Assembly (NCBI GenBank): GCA_965205955.1
Contig: OZ242192.1
Span: 186,001-250,000, forward strand
Source: G965202915 sp965205955
Lineage (GTDB): Bacteria > Pseudomonadota > Gammaproteobacteria > Eutrophobiales > Eutrophobiaceae
DNA: 64,000 bases
Direction of reading: 5' to 3'
Each line of letters begins with the position of its first letter. Positions within the stretch are counted from its first letter, which is position 1. A program made the translations under genes and the position numbers. Shown here piece after piece: positions 16,859 to 24,627 of this stretch. The notes under the pieces were generated by a model. The model saw only the letters and a program-made list of their open reading frames with translations. It did no database searches and was not told the DNA's origin.

Positions 16859-17584
16859 ATGCACATGATGTTTGTTGACGAGTCGGGCGACCCGGGACTC
16901 CCACCCGATGGCGATTGGGCGAATTGGGGCGGGTCTCTTAGCTACGATAGAGTCGGCGTCATTATTCACGGCTGGAAGTGGAAAAATTGGAATAACCGAA
17001 TCGTTGAACTCAAAAGCCGTTACGGGCTGGAATGGAACAATGAAATTAAAGCCGCCGATATCCGGCGGCGGAAAAATTCTTTCGCCCATTGGGACAGAGC
17101 GCGTCGTGCCGATTTTGGGGAGGAGTTGTTGCGTCTGATTGGCGACAGCGACGACATCACGCTTATCGGCATCTCCATCAATAAGCGAAAAATTTCCGTC
17201 GGTGCGAGAGCGCGGACGGCAAGGCCGGAAGTCCGTTCCATGGAACTTCTGCTCGAGAGATACAACGGATTCCTCGGCGAGCAATCCGATAAAAGCGGAA
17301 TTGTTATTTTAGATCCGGTCAATGGTATATCCGACGATAACCTCCGCTATTTTCAGTCCTATCTGCAAGAAAAGTCGGCGAATCTGCATCCGCTTCGCAT
17401 TGTTGAGGGGACTTTTTTCGCAAAATCGCACACGTCCAATTTGATTCAGGTGGCGGATATTTGCTCCAATATATTTTATCGGAGAGAGAAAGCCCCGCTC
17501 GAATTTGCGCGCATTGAACCGCGTTTTTGGCTGCGGGATGGGCGGCAGCTGGAGGGAGCGGGAATTAAGGAGTGGCCGACTTAA
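16859..17584 (+). CDS. DUF3800 domain protein
   Basis: The 241-residue protein begins MHMMFVDESGDPG, the hallmark N-terminal motif of DUF3800, a family predicted to have an RNase H-like nuclease fold and often found on mobile DNA and in defence-rich regions. The middle has the family's typical conserved Glu/Lys region (WNNEIKAADIR near 60). The C-terminal half has VILDPVNG and the conserved QVADICSNIFYR motif, which supplies the last predicted acidic residue. No membrane segment or signal is present. A role as a nuclease is inference from the family. It is preceded by about 240 bp without a gene and bracketed by short inverted repeats. With the upstream DUF429 fusion it makes a pair of predicted RNase H-fold proteins. 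Confidence 0.75.
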   Translation: MHMMFVDESGDPGLPPDGDWANWGGSLSYDRVGVIIHGWKWKNWNNRIVELKSRYGLEWNNEIKAADIRRRKNSFAHWDRARRADFGEELLRLIGDSDDITLIGISINKRKISVGARARTARPEVRSMELLLERYNGFLGEQSDKSGIVILDPVNGISDDNLRYFQSYLQEKSANLHPLRIVEGTFFAKSHTSNLIQVADICSNIFYRREKAPLEFARIEPRFWLRDGRQLEGAGIKEWPT

Positions 17585-17740
17585 AAAAGTCGCGGCCGAG
17601 GGGGCGTTTCCGCCCCTGCCAGTCGCTAAGTCGCGGCTGTCTCGGTCGCTTAAAGCCGCAGACGAATGGGCCTGCAACCTGTGAAAAGTATACACTAATT
17701 TAAAAAATATCGCCGAAATTTCCGAATTTGTGGATGCGCC

Positions 17741-17769
17741 TCTGATCACTGTAATAGAGGAGCGTCATA
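17741..17769. repeat. Right inverted-repeat segment flanking DUF3800
   Basis: Two adjacent words here, tctgatcactgtaatag (17741-17757) and aggagcgtcata (17758-17769), are exact reverse complements of 16626-16642 and 16734-16745. They directly abut the second copy of the promoter repeat, so a junction of two rearranged segments lies at about 17770. Confidence 0.6.
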
Positions 17770-17855
17770 CAAAAACTTGCAAAAATTATTCAGTCTGCTA
17801 TACTAATCTGTTATGAAGAACAGCCACATTTATAATGGAATTTTCGCCGGGCACC
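17770..17855 (+). promoter_or_regulatory. Promoter-bearing direct repeat, copy 2 (before leuA)
   Basis: This is the counterpart of 15345-15425. It contains TTGCAA at 17777-17782 and TATACT at 17799-17804 with a 16-bp spacer, a better -10 element than in the first copy. It is the best promoter candidate for the leuA operon, giving a leader of about 195 nt. Confidence 0.5.
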
Positions 17856-17962
17856 CATGCCGTGCCGAATCGCTGCTCCTGCCCTGATCAGGGCAAAATA
17901 ATCTTACACTTCTCAGTTTTTTTATTTACGCGCGAACAGCGCGTAAAATTCAATCATTTATT

Positions 17963-17986
17963 GCTCATAGCAACAACACTATGAGC
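17963..17986 (+). promoter_or_regulatory. Hairpin in the leuA leader
   Basis: A perfect 8-bp stem gctcatag / ctatgagc with an 8-base AC-rich loop ends 20 bp before the leuA start and just upstream of its GGAG ribosome site (about 17996). No Leu-rich leader peptide was found, so classical attenuation is not supported; it may affect translation or mRNA stability. Confidence 0.35.
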
Positions 17987-18006
17987 CAACAATCTGGAGC
18001 AAGATT

Positions 18007-19542
18007 ATGCAGGACAAATTGATAATATTCGATACCACGTTGCGTGATGGCGAGCAGAGTCCGGGGGCATCGATGACCCGGGACGAGAAAACACGCATCG
18101 CCGCCGCGCTCGAACGCATGCGCGTCGACATCATCGAAGCTGGATTTCCGGTCGCGAGTCCGGGGGACTTTGCAGCAGTCCGGGCGGTAGCCGAATTATC
18201 CAGAGAAAGCGCCGTTTGCGGTTTAGCCAGGGCGCTGGACAAAGATATAGACGCCGCCGCAGAGGCGCTCAAACCGGCCCGAGCCGCCCGGATACACACC
18301 TTCATTGCAACCTCGCCGATCCACATGCGCGAAAAGCTGCACATGGAGCCGGAGCAAGTGCTGGAACAAGCCGTACGTGCGGTCAAGCGCGCAAAAAACC
18401 ATACGGACGATGTCGAATTTTCCGCCGAAGACGCGGGACGCTCGGAACTCGATTTTCTTTGCCGGATCATCGAGGCGACCATAGACGCCGGCGCCACCAC
18501 GATCAATATCCCCGATACCGTCGGCTACAACCTGCCGCAACATTTTGGCGAGTTGATCAAGCAGCTTATCGAGCGTGTGCCAAATTCCGACAAGGCGGTT
18601 TTTGCCGTTCACTGTCACAATGACCTGGGTTTAGCCGTTGCCAATTCGCTGGCGGCGGTATTGAATGGCGCCCGGCAGATTGAATGCACGGTCAACGGGC
18701 TGGGCGAACGAGCCGGCAACGCCGCATTGGAAGAGATCGTGATGACGGTGCGCATCAGACAGGACATATTCCCCTGCGACACCGGTATCGATGCCACACA
18801 GATCGTAAATTGCTCCAGGCTGGTCTCCACCATCACCGGCTTTCCGGTACAGCCGAACAAGGCGATTGTCGGCGCCAACGCCTTTGCCCATGAATCGGGG
18901 ATCCACCAGGACGGCGTGCTCAAAAGCAGGGAAACCTATGAAATCATGAAGGCCGAAGATGTCGGATGGAATGCAAACCGCATGGTGCTGGGCAAACATT
19001 CCGGCCGCAACGCATTTCGCGCCCGGCTGAAAGAACTGGGCATACATTTCGACAAAGAAGAAGACCTGAACATCGTATTCCGCCGATTCAAGGACCTTGC
19101 CGACAAAAAACATGAGATCTTCGATGAAGACTTGCAGGCACTGGTGAGCGACACCATCCAGGACGGCGCACAGGAGAGAATCAAGCTCATTTCCATGAAG
19201 GTGAACATCGAGACCGGCGAAGTCCCGCACGCACAACTGACGCTGTCGATAGACGACCGGGAAAAACACGCCGAATCCGAAGGCAGCGGCCCGGTCGATG
19301 CCATCTTCAGGGCGATAGAATCCGTGGTACAAAGCGGTTGCGCCATGCAGTTGTATTCCGTCAATAACATCACCACCGGAACGGACGCACAGGGCGAGGT
19401 AACCGTCAGGATCGATAAAAGCGGCCGCATCATTAACGGCCAAGGCGCGGATACCGACATCATTGTCGCCTCGGCCAAGGCGTATATCAATGCATTGAAC
19501 CGGGCCATGGCCCGCGTTGAGAAAGCGCACCCGCAGTTATGA
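18007..19542 (+). CDS. leuA: 2-isopropylmalate synthase
   Basis: The 511-residue enzyme joins acetyl-CoA and 2-ketoisovalerate, the first committed step of leucine synthesis. The N-terminal TIM barrel begins with IIFDTTLRDGEQSPGASM (Asp and Arg at the active site). Motifs HCHNDLGLAVANSLAA (metal-binding His pair), NGLGERAGNA and HESGIHQDGVLK follow in order. The C-terminal LeuA dimer/allosteric domain, the leucine feedback site, runs from about residue 390 to the end. Length is that of the standard long bacterial LeuA. A GGAG lies 7 bases before the ATG. The stop overlaps the next gene's start as ATGA (19539-19542). No leuBCD is present. Confidence 0.97.
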   Translation: MQDKLIIFDTTLRDGEQSPGASMTRDEKTRIAAALERMRVDIIEAGFPVASPGDFAAVRAVAELSRESAVCGLARALDKDIDAAAEALKPARAARIHTFIATSPIHMREKLHMEPEQVLEQAVRAVKRAKNHTDDVEFSAEDAGRSELDFLCRIIEATIDAGATTINIPDTVGYNLPQHFGELIKQLIERVPNSDKAVFAVHCHNDLGLAVANSLAAVLNGARQIECTVNGLGERAGNAALEEIVMTVRIRQDIFPCDTGIDATQIVNCSRLVSTITGFPVQPNKAIVGANAFAHESGIHQDGVLKSRETYEIMKAEDVGWNANRMVLGKHSGRNAFRARLKELGIHFDKEEDLNIVFRRFKDLADKKHEIFDEDLQALVSDTIQDGAQERIKLISMKVNIETGEVPHAQLTLSIDDREKHAESEGSGPVDAIFRAIESVVQSGCAMQLYSVNNITTGTDAQGEVTVRIDKSGRIINGQGADTDIIVASAKAYINALNRAMARVEKAHPQL

Positions 19543-20222
19543 CCCTGAGCCGCCGGCAATGTAACTATTTACACCACATGGGCATCGATGTCTGGGTAGA
19601 CAGATCCATGCCGGGTAGCCGGTTCGAAACGGCGCAAACCGCCGCAAGCGCCCTGAACCACTCAGGAGAGTGGCAGCTACTTCAGACGCAGGTTCGCGGC
19701 TGCACAAAGTGCGCACTATCCGAAACACGCACCCAGACCGTATTCGGCGTCGGCGATCCAAACGCCGACTGGCTGCTGATTGGCGAAGCTCCGGGGGCCG
19801 AAGAAGACAGGCAGGGCGAACCCTTTGTCGGACGGGCCGGAAAACTGCTGGATTCGATGCTGCTGGCGATGGGCAAGCAGCGCCGGCAGGTCTTCATTGC
19901 CAACATACTCAAATGCCGCCCGCCCTCCAACCGTGATCCCAGGGCGGAAGAAGCCGCCGCCTGTGAAGCATACCTGCAAAAACAGATCGCACTAATCAAG
20001 CCCGCGATTATTCTGGCAATGGGGCGGATTGCCGCACAAAACCTGCTTAAAACCGACACCCCCATTGGCAAGATGCGCGGACAGCTCTACTATTATTCCG
20101 AACCCGGGATCCCGGTTGTGGTAACCTATCATCCTGCCTATCTGCTGCGATCACCCCGGGAAAAACGCAAGGTATGGGCGGACTTGAAAAGAGCAATGGA
20201 CGTATACGAACGGCAAAAATGA
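19539..20222 (+). CDS. Uracil-DNA glycosylase, family 4/5 (Fe-S)
   Basis: The 227-residue protein is a thermostable-type uracil-DNA glycosylase that removes uracil from DNA. It has the four-cysteine cluster pattern: CTKC near residues 53-56, then one Cys in ANILKCRPP and one in EEAAAC near 138-150. The catalytic motif is GEAPGAEEDRQGEPFVGRAG near 83-102 (GEAPG as in family 4), and motif 2 is VVTYHPAYLLR near 195. An N-terminal extension of about 40 residues precedes the first Cys; such extensions occur in proteins once annotated as a DNA polymerase-related domain. It is translationally coupled to leuA and rimI by ATGA overlaps. A uracil-removal gene here and a dUTPase 3 kb upstream both limit uracil in DNA, but they are not in one operon. 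Confidence 0.9.
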   Translation: MTLSRRQCNYLHHMGIDVWVDRSMPGSRFETAQTAASALNHSGEWQLLQTQVRGCTKCALSETRTQTVFGVGDPNADWLLIGEAPGAEEDRQGEPFVGRAGKLLDSMLLAMGKQRRQVFIANILKCRPPSNRDPRAEEAAACEAYLQKQIALIKPAIILAMGRIAAQNLLKTDTPIGKMRGQLYYYSEPGIPVVVTYHPAYLLRSPREKRKVWADLKRAMDVYERQK

Positions 20223-20701
20223 GCGCGGTACTACAATACTCGATACACAGCATCCGGCCGATGGCGGAATCGGATGTCTCTTCCATCGCTATCATCGAGC
20301 GCAACGCCTACCCGTTCCCATGGGCCGAATCAACCTTCACAAACTGCCTGCGTGTCGGTCATTGCTGCTGGGTGATGGAAAACGACGGCATGCTGGTCGC
20401 CTACGGCGTGATGTCACTCGGAGCCGGCGAATCTCATCTACTCAATCTATGCGTACATCCCGAATACCAGAATAAAGGGCTGGGCAAAACCCTGCTGGCC
20501 CATTTGCTGAATATGGCCCGTAAAAACAATATCGATATAGCCTTTCTGGAAGTACGGCCGTCCAATTTCCGGGCGATCCGGCTCTATCTGGACAACGGCT
20601 TCAATGAAGTGGGAATGCGCAGGAACTATTACCCGGCAAAGATCGGGCGTGAAGACGCATTGATCCTGGCGCGGCCAATCAATACCGGGGCACAGCCATG
20701 A
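20219..20701 (+). CDS. rimI: Ribosomal protein S18 alanine N-acetyltransferase
   Basis: The 160-residue GNAT acetyltransferase corresponds to RimI, which acetylates the N-terminal alanine of ribosomal protein S18. The acetyl-CoA loop is seen as VHPEYQNKGLGKTLL (the R/Q-x-x-G-x-G type motif) near residues 79-93. LEVRPSNFRAIRLYLDNGFNEVGMRRNYY near 110-140 is diagnostic for RimI. The frame is open further upstream to 20174, but the ATG at 20219 is chosen because it overlaps the previous stop as ATGA and fits the family N-terminus. It overlaps cysM in the same way. Confidence 0.93.
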   Translation: MSAVLQYSIHSIRPMAESDVSSIAIIERNAYPFPWAESTFTNCLRVGHCCWVMENDGMLVAYGVMSLGAGESHLLNLCVHPEYQNKGLGKTLLAHLLNMARKNNIDIAFLEVRPSNFRAIRLYLDNGFNEVGMRRNYYPAKIGREDALILARPINTGAQP

Positions 20702-21627
20702 GCAAACGCGCCACCCAGAAACGGCCGGCCTCGAATATCGACATACCCACCATCGAATCCTGTATCGGCAACACCCCGCTCGTCCGCCTGCAACGATTGC
20801 CCGGGGAAACCGGCAATCTGATACTGGCCAAACTCGAAGGCAACAACCCGGCCGGCTCAGTCAAAGACCGGCCCGCGCTCAGCATGATCAAACAAGCCGA
20901 GAAAAGAGGAGAAATCGCGCCCGGCGACACCCTGATAGAGGCCACCAGCGGCAATACCGGCATTGCCCTGGCAATGGCCGCGGCCATAAAAGGCTATAAA
21001 GTCATACTGGTCATGCCCGAGCACATGAGCCTTGAACGCCGCGCGGTAATGAAGGCCTTCGGCGCCGAGATAATTTTGACCTCGAAAGAAGGCAGTATGG
21101 AGGAGGCCATAGACGTTTCGCGGGCAATGGCAGCCGAGGGCAAAGGCAAAATACTCGACCAGTTCGCCAATCCCGACAACCCGCTTGCACACTACCAGGG
21201 AACCGCCCGCGAAATCTGGCGGGACACCAACGGAAGCGTCACCCACTTTGTCAGCGCAATGGGCACGACCGGCACCATTATGGGAACCTCACGCTTTCTC
21301 AAAGAGAAAAACCCGGCGATACAAATCATCGGAGTACAGCCGAAAGAAGGCTCCTCCATTCCGGGGATCCGCCGCTGGCCGCAGGAATACCTGCCAAAAA
21401 TCTACCAACCGGAGCGTGTCGACCGGATTATCGATATCAGCCGGGAACAGGCCGAAGAAATGACGCGCAAACTCGGCGCACAAGAAGGCATCTTTGCCGG
21501 AGTTTCATCCGGCGGCGCAATGTTCGCCGCCCTGCAGCTATCCGGGCAGATACAAAACGCCGTCATTGTCTGCATCATCTGCGACCGTGGCGACCGATAC
21601 CTTTCCACCGGCCTGTTCCCATACTGA
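20698..21627 (+). CDS. cysM: Cysteine synthase B
   Basis: The 309-residue PLP enzyme makes cysteine from O-acetylserine with sulfide or thiosulfate. The PLP lysine is in NPAGSVKDRPAL near residue 55 (family motif GSVKDR). The phosphate-binding and substrate loop TSGNTGIALA is near 83-92, and the C-terminal SSGGAM loop is at about 272. EATSGNTGIALAMAAA and IPGIRRWPQEYLP, the latter typical of CysM rather than CysK, support the B form. The C-terminus DRGDRYLSTGLFPY is the normal end. It is coupled to rimI by an ATGA overlap, and its stop precedes the exonuclease gene by 22 bp. Confidence 0.94.
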   Translation: MSKRATQKRPASNIDIPTIESCIGNTPLVRLQRLPGETGNLILAKLEGNNPAGSVKDRPALSMIKQAEKRGEIAPGDTLIEATSGNTGIALAMAAAIKGYKVILVMPEHMSLERRAVMKAFGAEIILTSKEGSMEEAIDVSRAMAAEGKGKILDQFANPDNPLAHYQGTAREIWRDTNGSVTHFVSAMGTTGTIMGTSRFLKEKNPAIQIIGVQPKEGSSIPGIRRWPQEYLPKIYQPERVDRIIDISREQAEEMTRKLGAQEGIFAGVSSGGAMFAALQLSGQIQNAVIVCIICDRGDRYLSTGLFPY

Positions 21628-21649
21628 ACAAAACCCGCATACCCCTTAC

Positions 21650-22429
21650 ATGAACACCCTCGTATTTGACCTCGAAACCATACCGGACATCGAATCCGGC
21701 GGCCGTTTATACAATCTGGAAGGATTGGAAGCCGCTGATGCCGCCAAATTGATGCTGAGCAAATGCGCCCGGGATGACGTTCGGGACCCCGGTTTCCTTA
21801 GACACTATCTGCAGCGGATCGTAGCGATATCCGTCGTACTCAAAAGCAAAGACGGCCTGACCATCCGCTCGCTCGGTGAACCCGATTCCGCCGAACCGGA
21901 GTTGATACGGCGATTTTTCGAGGGCATAGAACGCTACAATCCGACAATCGTATCCTGGAACGGCAGCGGCTTCGATCTGCCCGTACTGCATTACCGCTCC
22001 CTGCTGCACGGAATCACCGCCCGCCACTATTGGGAAACCGGCGACAACCAAACCAGTTTCCGCTACAATAACTACCTGAATCGCTTCCACAGCCGGCATA
22101 CCGATCTGATGGACGTCCTGTCGGGATACATGTCTTATGCAAAGGCCCCGCTCGCCGACATAGCCGCCATTCTTGGCCTGCCGGGCAAGATGGGCATGAG
22201 CGGCGACAAAGTATGGGATCACTATCAACAGGGCGGCATCGATACCATCCGCAACTACTGCGAAACCGACGTACTGAACACCTATTTAATCTATTTACGC
22301 TACCAACTGCTCAGGGGGCGCCTGGACAAAGCCGCCCATCAGGATGAATGCGACCAAGTGGCAGAAATACTGAAGAGCGAACACAAACCGCATCTATCCG
22401 AATTTCTCGATGCCTGGCAGCGTAGCTGA
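21650..22429 (+). CDS. Predicted 3'-5' exonuclease, PolB-like (DEDD)
   Basis: The 259-residue protein matches the PolB-like predicted exonuclease family found next to cysM in many gammaproteobacteria. It starts MNTLVFDLETIPD with the ExoI motif (D-x-E) at residues 7-9. SWNGSGFDLPVLHYR near 100-115 is ExoII, and CETDVLNTYLIYLRY near 200-215 is ExoIII (Y-x3-D type). The open frame extends upstream into cysM, but the ATG at 21650 places the first Asp where the family has it. It is the last gene of the leuA operon. In related genomes the next gene is often rlmD, but here a repeat-rich region follows, so that neighbour has been lost or moved. Confidence 0.88.
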   Translation: MNTLVFDLETIPDIESGGRLYNLEGLEAADAAKLMLSKCARDDVRDPGFLRHYLQRIVAISVVLKSKDGLTIRSLGEPDSAEPELIRRFFEGIERYNPTIVSWNGSGFDLPVLHYRSLLHGITARHYWETGDNQTSFRYNNYLNRFHSRHTDLMDVLSGYMSYAKAPLADIAAILGLPGKMGMSGDKVWDHYQQGGIDTIRNYCETDVLNTYLIYLRYQLLRGRLDKAAHQDECDQVAEILKSEHKPHLSEFLDAWQRS

Positions 22430-23220
22430 GTAAGCGCTTGCGCCACCAATAGCCCAAGATCACCATCCTGTTGCACGGTGATGCCGGGGTGGCACAGACA
22501 TGGCGGCGACAGGGCAAGTGCCACCTGGTTTTACTCCCCCCTGACAAGGGGAACTATGTATTTAACTTGACAAAATACAAATTCAACGTTTTTTCAATGC
22601 CTTGGAACGGATGTTCAGCTGGAAGATGCCGGTTTTAATAAAGAACTTAATGAGGCTGCCAGTAGTCTGTTGCCGGGCTATGTATTTAACTTGACAAAAT
22701 ACAAATTCAACGTTTTTTCAATGCCTTGGAACGGATGTTCAGCTGGAAGATGCCGGTTTTAATAAAGAACTTAATGAGGCTGCCAGTAGTCTGTTGCCGG
22801 GCTATGTATCGTAATTCTGTAAGTATTTGTCAAGTTAAATACATAGTTCCCCTGACAAGGGGGGCTGGGGGGGTTGGGAGTGCCGTCTCAATGGTTTTAA
22901 CCCCCCAAACCCCCCTTGTCAGGGGGGCTATATGTGCACCCCCCTGGTCAGGGGCTATATGTGCACCCCCCTGGTCAGGGGCAAGTCAAGTGCCGCCTGG
23001 TTTTACTCCCCCCTGACAAGGGGGGCTGGGGGGGTTGGGAGTGCCGTCTCAATGGTTTTAACCCCCCAACCCCCCTTGTCAGGGGGGCTATATGTGAACC
23101 CCCTGGTCAGGGGCTATATGTGCACCCCCTTGGTCAGGGGCAAGTCAAGTGCCGCCTGGTTTTACTCCCCTCTGGTCAGGGACAAGTCAAGTGCGGCCTG
23201 GTTGGAATGGTCAAGCATTT
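22430..23220. repeat. Repeat-rich intergenic region before the IS
   Basis: No credible gene lies in this 790-bp stretch. It contains a MITE-like element (22552-22848) and a cluster of GC-rich palindromic units of the type CCCCCCTGACAAGGGGGG followed by a G-run with GGTTGGGAGTG. The units appear in both orientations, linked by short words such as gctatatgtgcacccccctg and ggcaagtcaagtgccgcctgg. The units at about 22850-23190 are nearly identical to those at 43890-44620 and 24470-24510. Short open frames here are made of repeat units and are not taken as genes. Confidence 0.7.
22552..22848. mobile_element. MITE-like element with terminal inverted repeats
   Basis: The stretch begins aactatgtatttaacttgac and ends with its reverse complement (22824-22848), a terminal inverted repeat of about 25 bp with one indel. 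Inside are two exact tandem copies of a 124-bp unit (22554-22677 and 22678-22801). Both flanks read cccctgacaagggg, so the element has split, or sits between, two palindromic GC-rich units. The 124-bp unit has an open frame reading GTDVQLEDAGFNKEL, which looks like a captured coding fragment of unknown origin. No transposase is inside. Confidence 0.6.
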
Positions 23221-23233
23221 TGTCACACCCCAG

Positions 23234-24109
23234 TTAAGCGGCTTTTTTCAATCCAGTCATCGCGGCTTCGTACTGATTGGGACTCACATAATCCAGATAC
23301 GAATGCCGCCGCCGGCTGTTATAAAACATCACTATGTAGTCCAGTATATCCCGTTGCGCCTCAGCGCGGGTTTGATAGCGCTTCGAGTGCACCCGCTCTT
23401 TCTTCAAACTCGCAAAGAAACTCTCCGCCACCGCATTGTCCCAGCAGTTGCCCTTGCGGCTCATACTGCCCACCAGGCCATGCGCTTTGACAAGCCGGCG
23501 CCAGGCATAGCTGGCATACTGCGAACCGCGGTCCGAATGCACCACCAGACCCGCACTTGGGCGGCGCTGGTCAATCGCCATGCGTAGCGCGTCTGTGGCC
23601 AGACAACGGTTCATCCGTGAACGCATGCTCCAGCCCACCACGCGACGGGAGTACAGGTCTATACACACCGCCAGATACAGCCAGCCCGCCTGTGTCCAGA
23701 TATAGGTGATATCCGACACATAGGCCTGATCTGCCCTGGTGGTGGTAAATTTCCGCCCCAGCACATTGTCAAACACCGGCTGGCGGTGCTTGCTGTTGGT
23801 GGTCACCTTGTACTTCTTACGGTAGCGTACGCATACACCGGCCTGGCGCATCAGGGAGCGCGCCCGGTAGCGGCCCACACAATAGCCCAGTGCCTGCAGC
23901 GCACGCTGTATGCGCCGTGACCCGTAGCTGTAGCCACTGTCCCTGGCCAGCTCTCGAACGACCGACAGCATCGCCTGATGCGCCGCCGCGGGCCGCTGCC
24001 GCCGTCGTTGGCAATACCGATACCAGGCATTGCGACTTACACCCAGTACGCGACACATCACGTCGACCGGCCAGACCTTCTTATGTTGGGTGATAAAAAC
24101 GTATTTCAC
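23234..24109 (-). CDS. IS3 transposase OrfB (DDE integrase core)
   Basis: The 291-residue catalytic half of the IS3 transposase. An HTH_21-like region (YGSRRIQRALQALGY) precedes the integrase core. The catalytic triad is visible: Asp in YVSDITYIWT, Asp in VVHSDRGSQYAS, and Glu in DNAVAESFFASLK, with exactly 35 residues between the second Asp and the Glu, so DD(35)E is intact. The frame is open upstream to 24274, and a GTG at 24109 overlaps the orfA stop. In IS3 elements the active protein is made as an OrfAB fusion by -1 frameshifting, for which the signal lies at 24138-24145. Confidence 0.9.
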   Translation of the reverse strand: MKYVFITQHKKVWPVDVMCRVLGVSRNAWYRYCQRRRQRPAAAHQAMLSVVRELARDSGYSYGSRRIQRALQALGYCVGRYRARSLMRQAGVCVRYRKKYKVTTNSKHRQPVFDNVLGRKFTTTRADQAYVSDITYIWTQAGWLYLAVCIDLYSRRVVGWSMRSRMNRCLATDALRMAIDQRRPSAGLVVHSDRGSQYASYAWRRLVKAHGLVGSMSRKGNCWDNAVAESFFASLKKERVHSKRYQTRAEAQRDILDYIVMFYNSRRRHSYLDYVSPNQYEAAMTGLKKAA

Positions 24110-24399
24110 TACGTTTCCTTGGCAAAGAAGGCCGTCGCTTTTTTTAAGATGTCGCGCTCCATCTTCAGGCGGTGATTCTCCTGGCGCAACCGGCGTAGCT
24201 CGGCCTGCTGCGGGTTCAGGCTGCCATTGCCGCAAAACGCCTGCTGTGCGTCGGCCTGATGTTCCTGAAGCCATCGGCCCAGCATATTGGGATTGATGCC
24301 CAGACTGCGCCCCGCCTCGGCCTGGCTATAGCCTTGTTCGCGCACCAGGTTGATAGCGTCCAGCTTGAACTCTCTTGAATACTTCTTTCTCGTCATCAT
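24109..24399 (-). CDS. IS3 transposase OrfA
   Basis: The 96-residue protein is the DNA-binding half of the IS3 transposase. It starts MTRKKYSREFKLDAI, has a helix-turn-helix (QGYSQAEAGRSLGINPNMLGRW near residues 21-42) and ends in a leucine-zipper-like helix (LRRLRQENHRLKMERDILKKA). Near its 3' end the minus strand reads TTAAAAAAAGCG, the A7G slippery heptamer used for -1 frameshifting into orfB. Confidence 0.9.
   Translation of the reverse strand: MMTRKKYSREFKLDAINLVREQGYSQAEAGRSLGINPNMLGRWLQEHQADAQQAFCGNGSLNPQQAELRRLRQENHRLKMERDILKKATAFFAKET
24138..24145 (-). promoter_or_regulatory. A7G programmed -1 frameshift site
   Basis: Seven A residues followed by G on the minus strand near the end of orfA. 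The orfB frame is exactly -1 relative to orfA, as in other IS3 elements that make an OrfAB fusion transposase. Confidence 0.7.
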
Positions 24400-24550
24400 A
24401 TTTCACCTCCAGTTTAATATCGGTAGTATCCCACTTAACTGGACCGCTTACATCTATTGAACCACTTCAGGTTTTACTCCCCCCTGACAAGGGGGGCTGG
24501 GGGGGTTGGGAACCGCTTGAATGCCGGCAAAGTTGCGGCAATTACAGACC

Positions 24551-24627
24551 TGGTGCCGGAAAGAGGATTCGAACCCCTGACATCTTCATTACGAATGAAG
24601 CGCTCTACCTTGCTGAGCTATTCCGGC
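24551..24627 (-). tRNA. tRNA-Thr(CGT), copy A
   Basis: The minus strand folds into a full cloverleaf. The acceptor stem is GCCGGAA / TTCCGGC, the D arm GCTC...GAGC, the anticodon stem CTTCA / TGAAG with a TTCGTAA loop (anticodon CGT), and the T arm AGGGG / CCTCT with a TTCGAAT loop. CCA is encoded. The T stem has one G-T pair that copy B lacks, so this copy has drifted slightly. It lies about 450 bp downstream of the first giant adhesin gene. Confidence 0.95.

Larger units (their letters stand above)
17585..18006. other. Intergenic region DUF3800-leuA
   Basis: No gene is seen in this 422-bp stretch. From left to right it holds a GC-rich hairpin (GGGGCG / CGCCCC, near 17604-17620, no T-run), the right inverted-repeat words at 17741-17769, the second promoter-bearing repeat (17770-17855), a 14-bp palindrome gccctgatcagggc at 17881-17894, a 9-bp stem tttacgcgc / gcgcgtaaa at 17925-17947, and an 8-bp stem at 17963-17986. 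Confidence 0.6.
23221..24452 (-). mobile_element. IS3-family insertion sequence
   Basis: About 1232 bp with imperfect terminal inverted repeats. The right end reads TGTAAGCGGTCCAGTTAAGTGG on the minus strand and the left end TGTCACACCCCAGTTAAGCGG on the plus strand, sharing TGT and CCAGTTAAG. It carries orfA and orfB in overlapping frames with an A7G slippery site. No clear 3-bp target duplication is seen, since the flanks are ttt and tct. It sits inside the GC-rich repeat cluster and appears intact. Confidence 0.85.

Noticed and set aside
16511..17284. Minus-strand frame of 257 codons overlapping DUF3800
   Set aside because: It is antisense to a clear DUF3800 gene with the family start motif, and its translation has no recognisable motif.
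22916..23587. Plus-strand frame of 223 codons through the GC-rich repeats into the IS
   Set aside because: The first half is translated palindromic repeat and the second half is antisense to the IS3 transposase.
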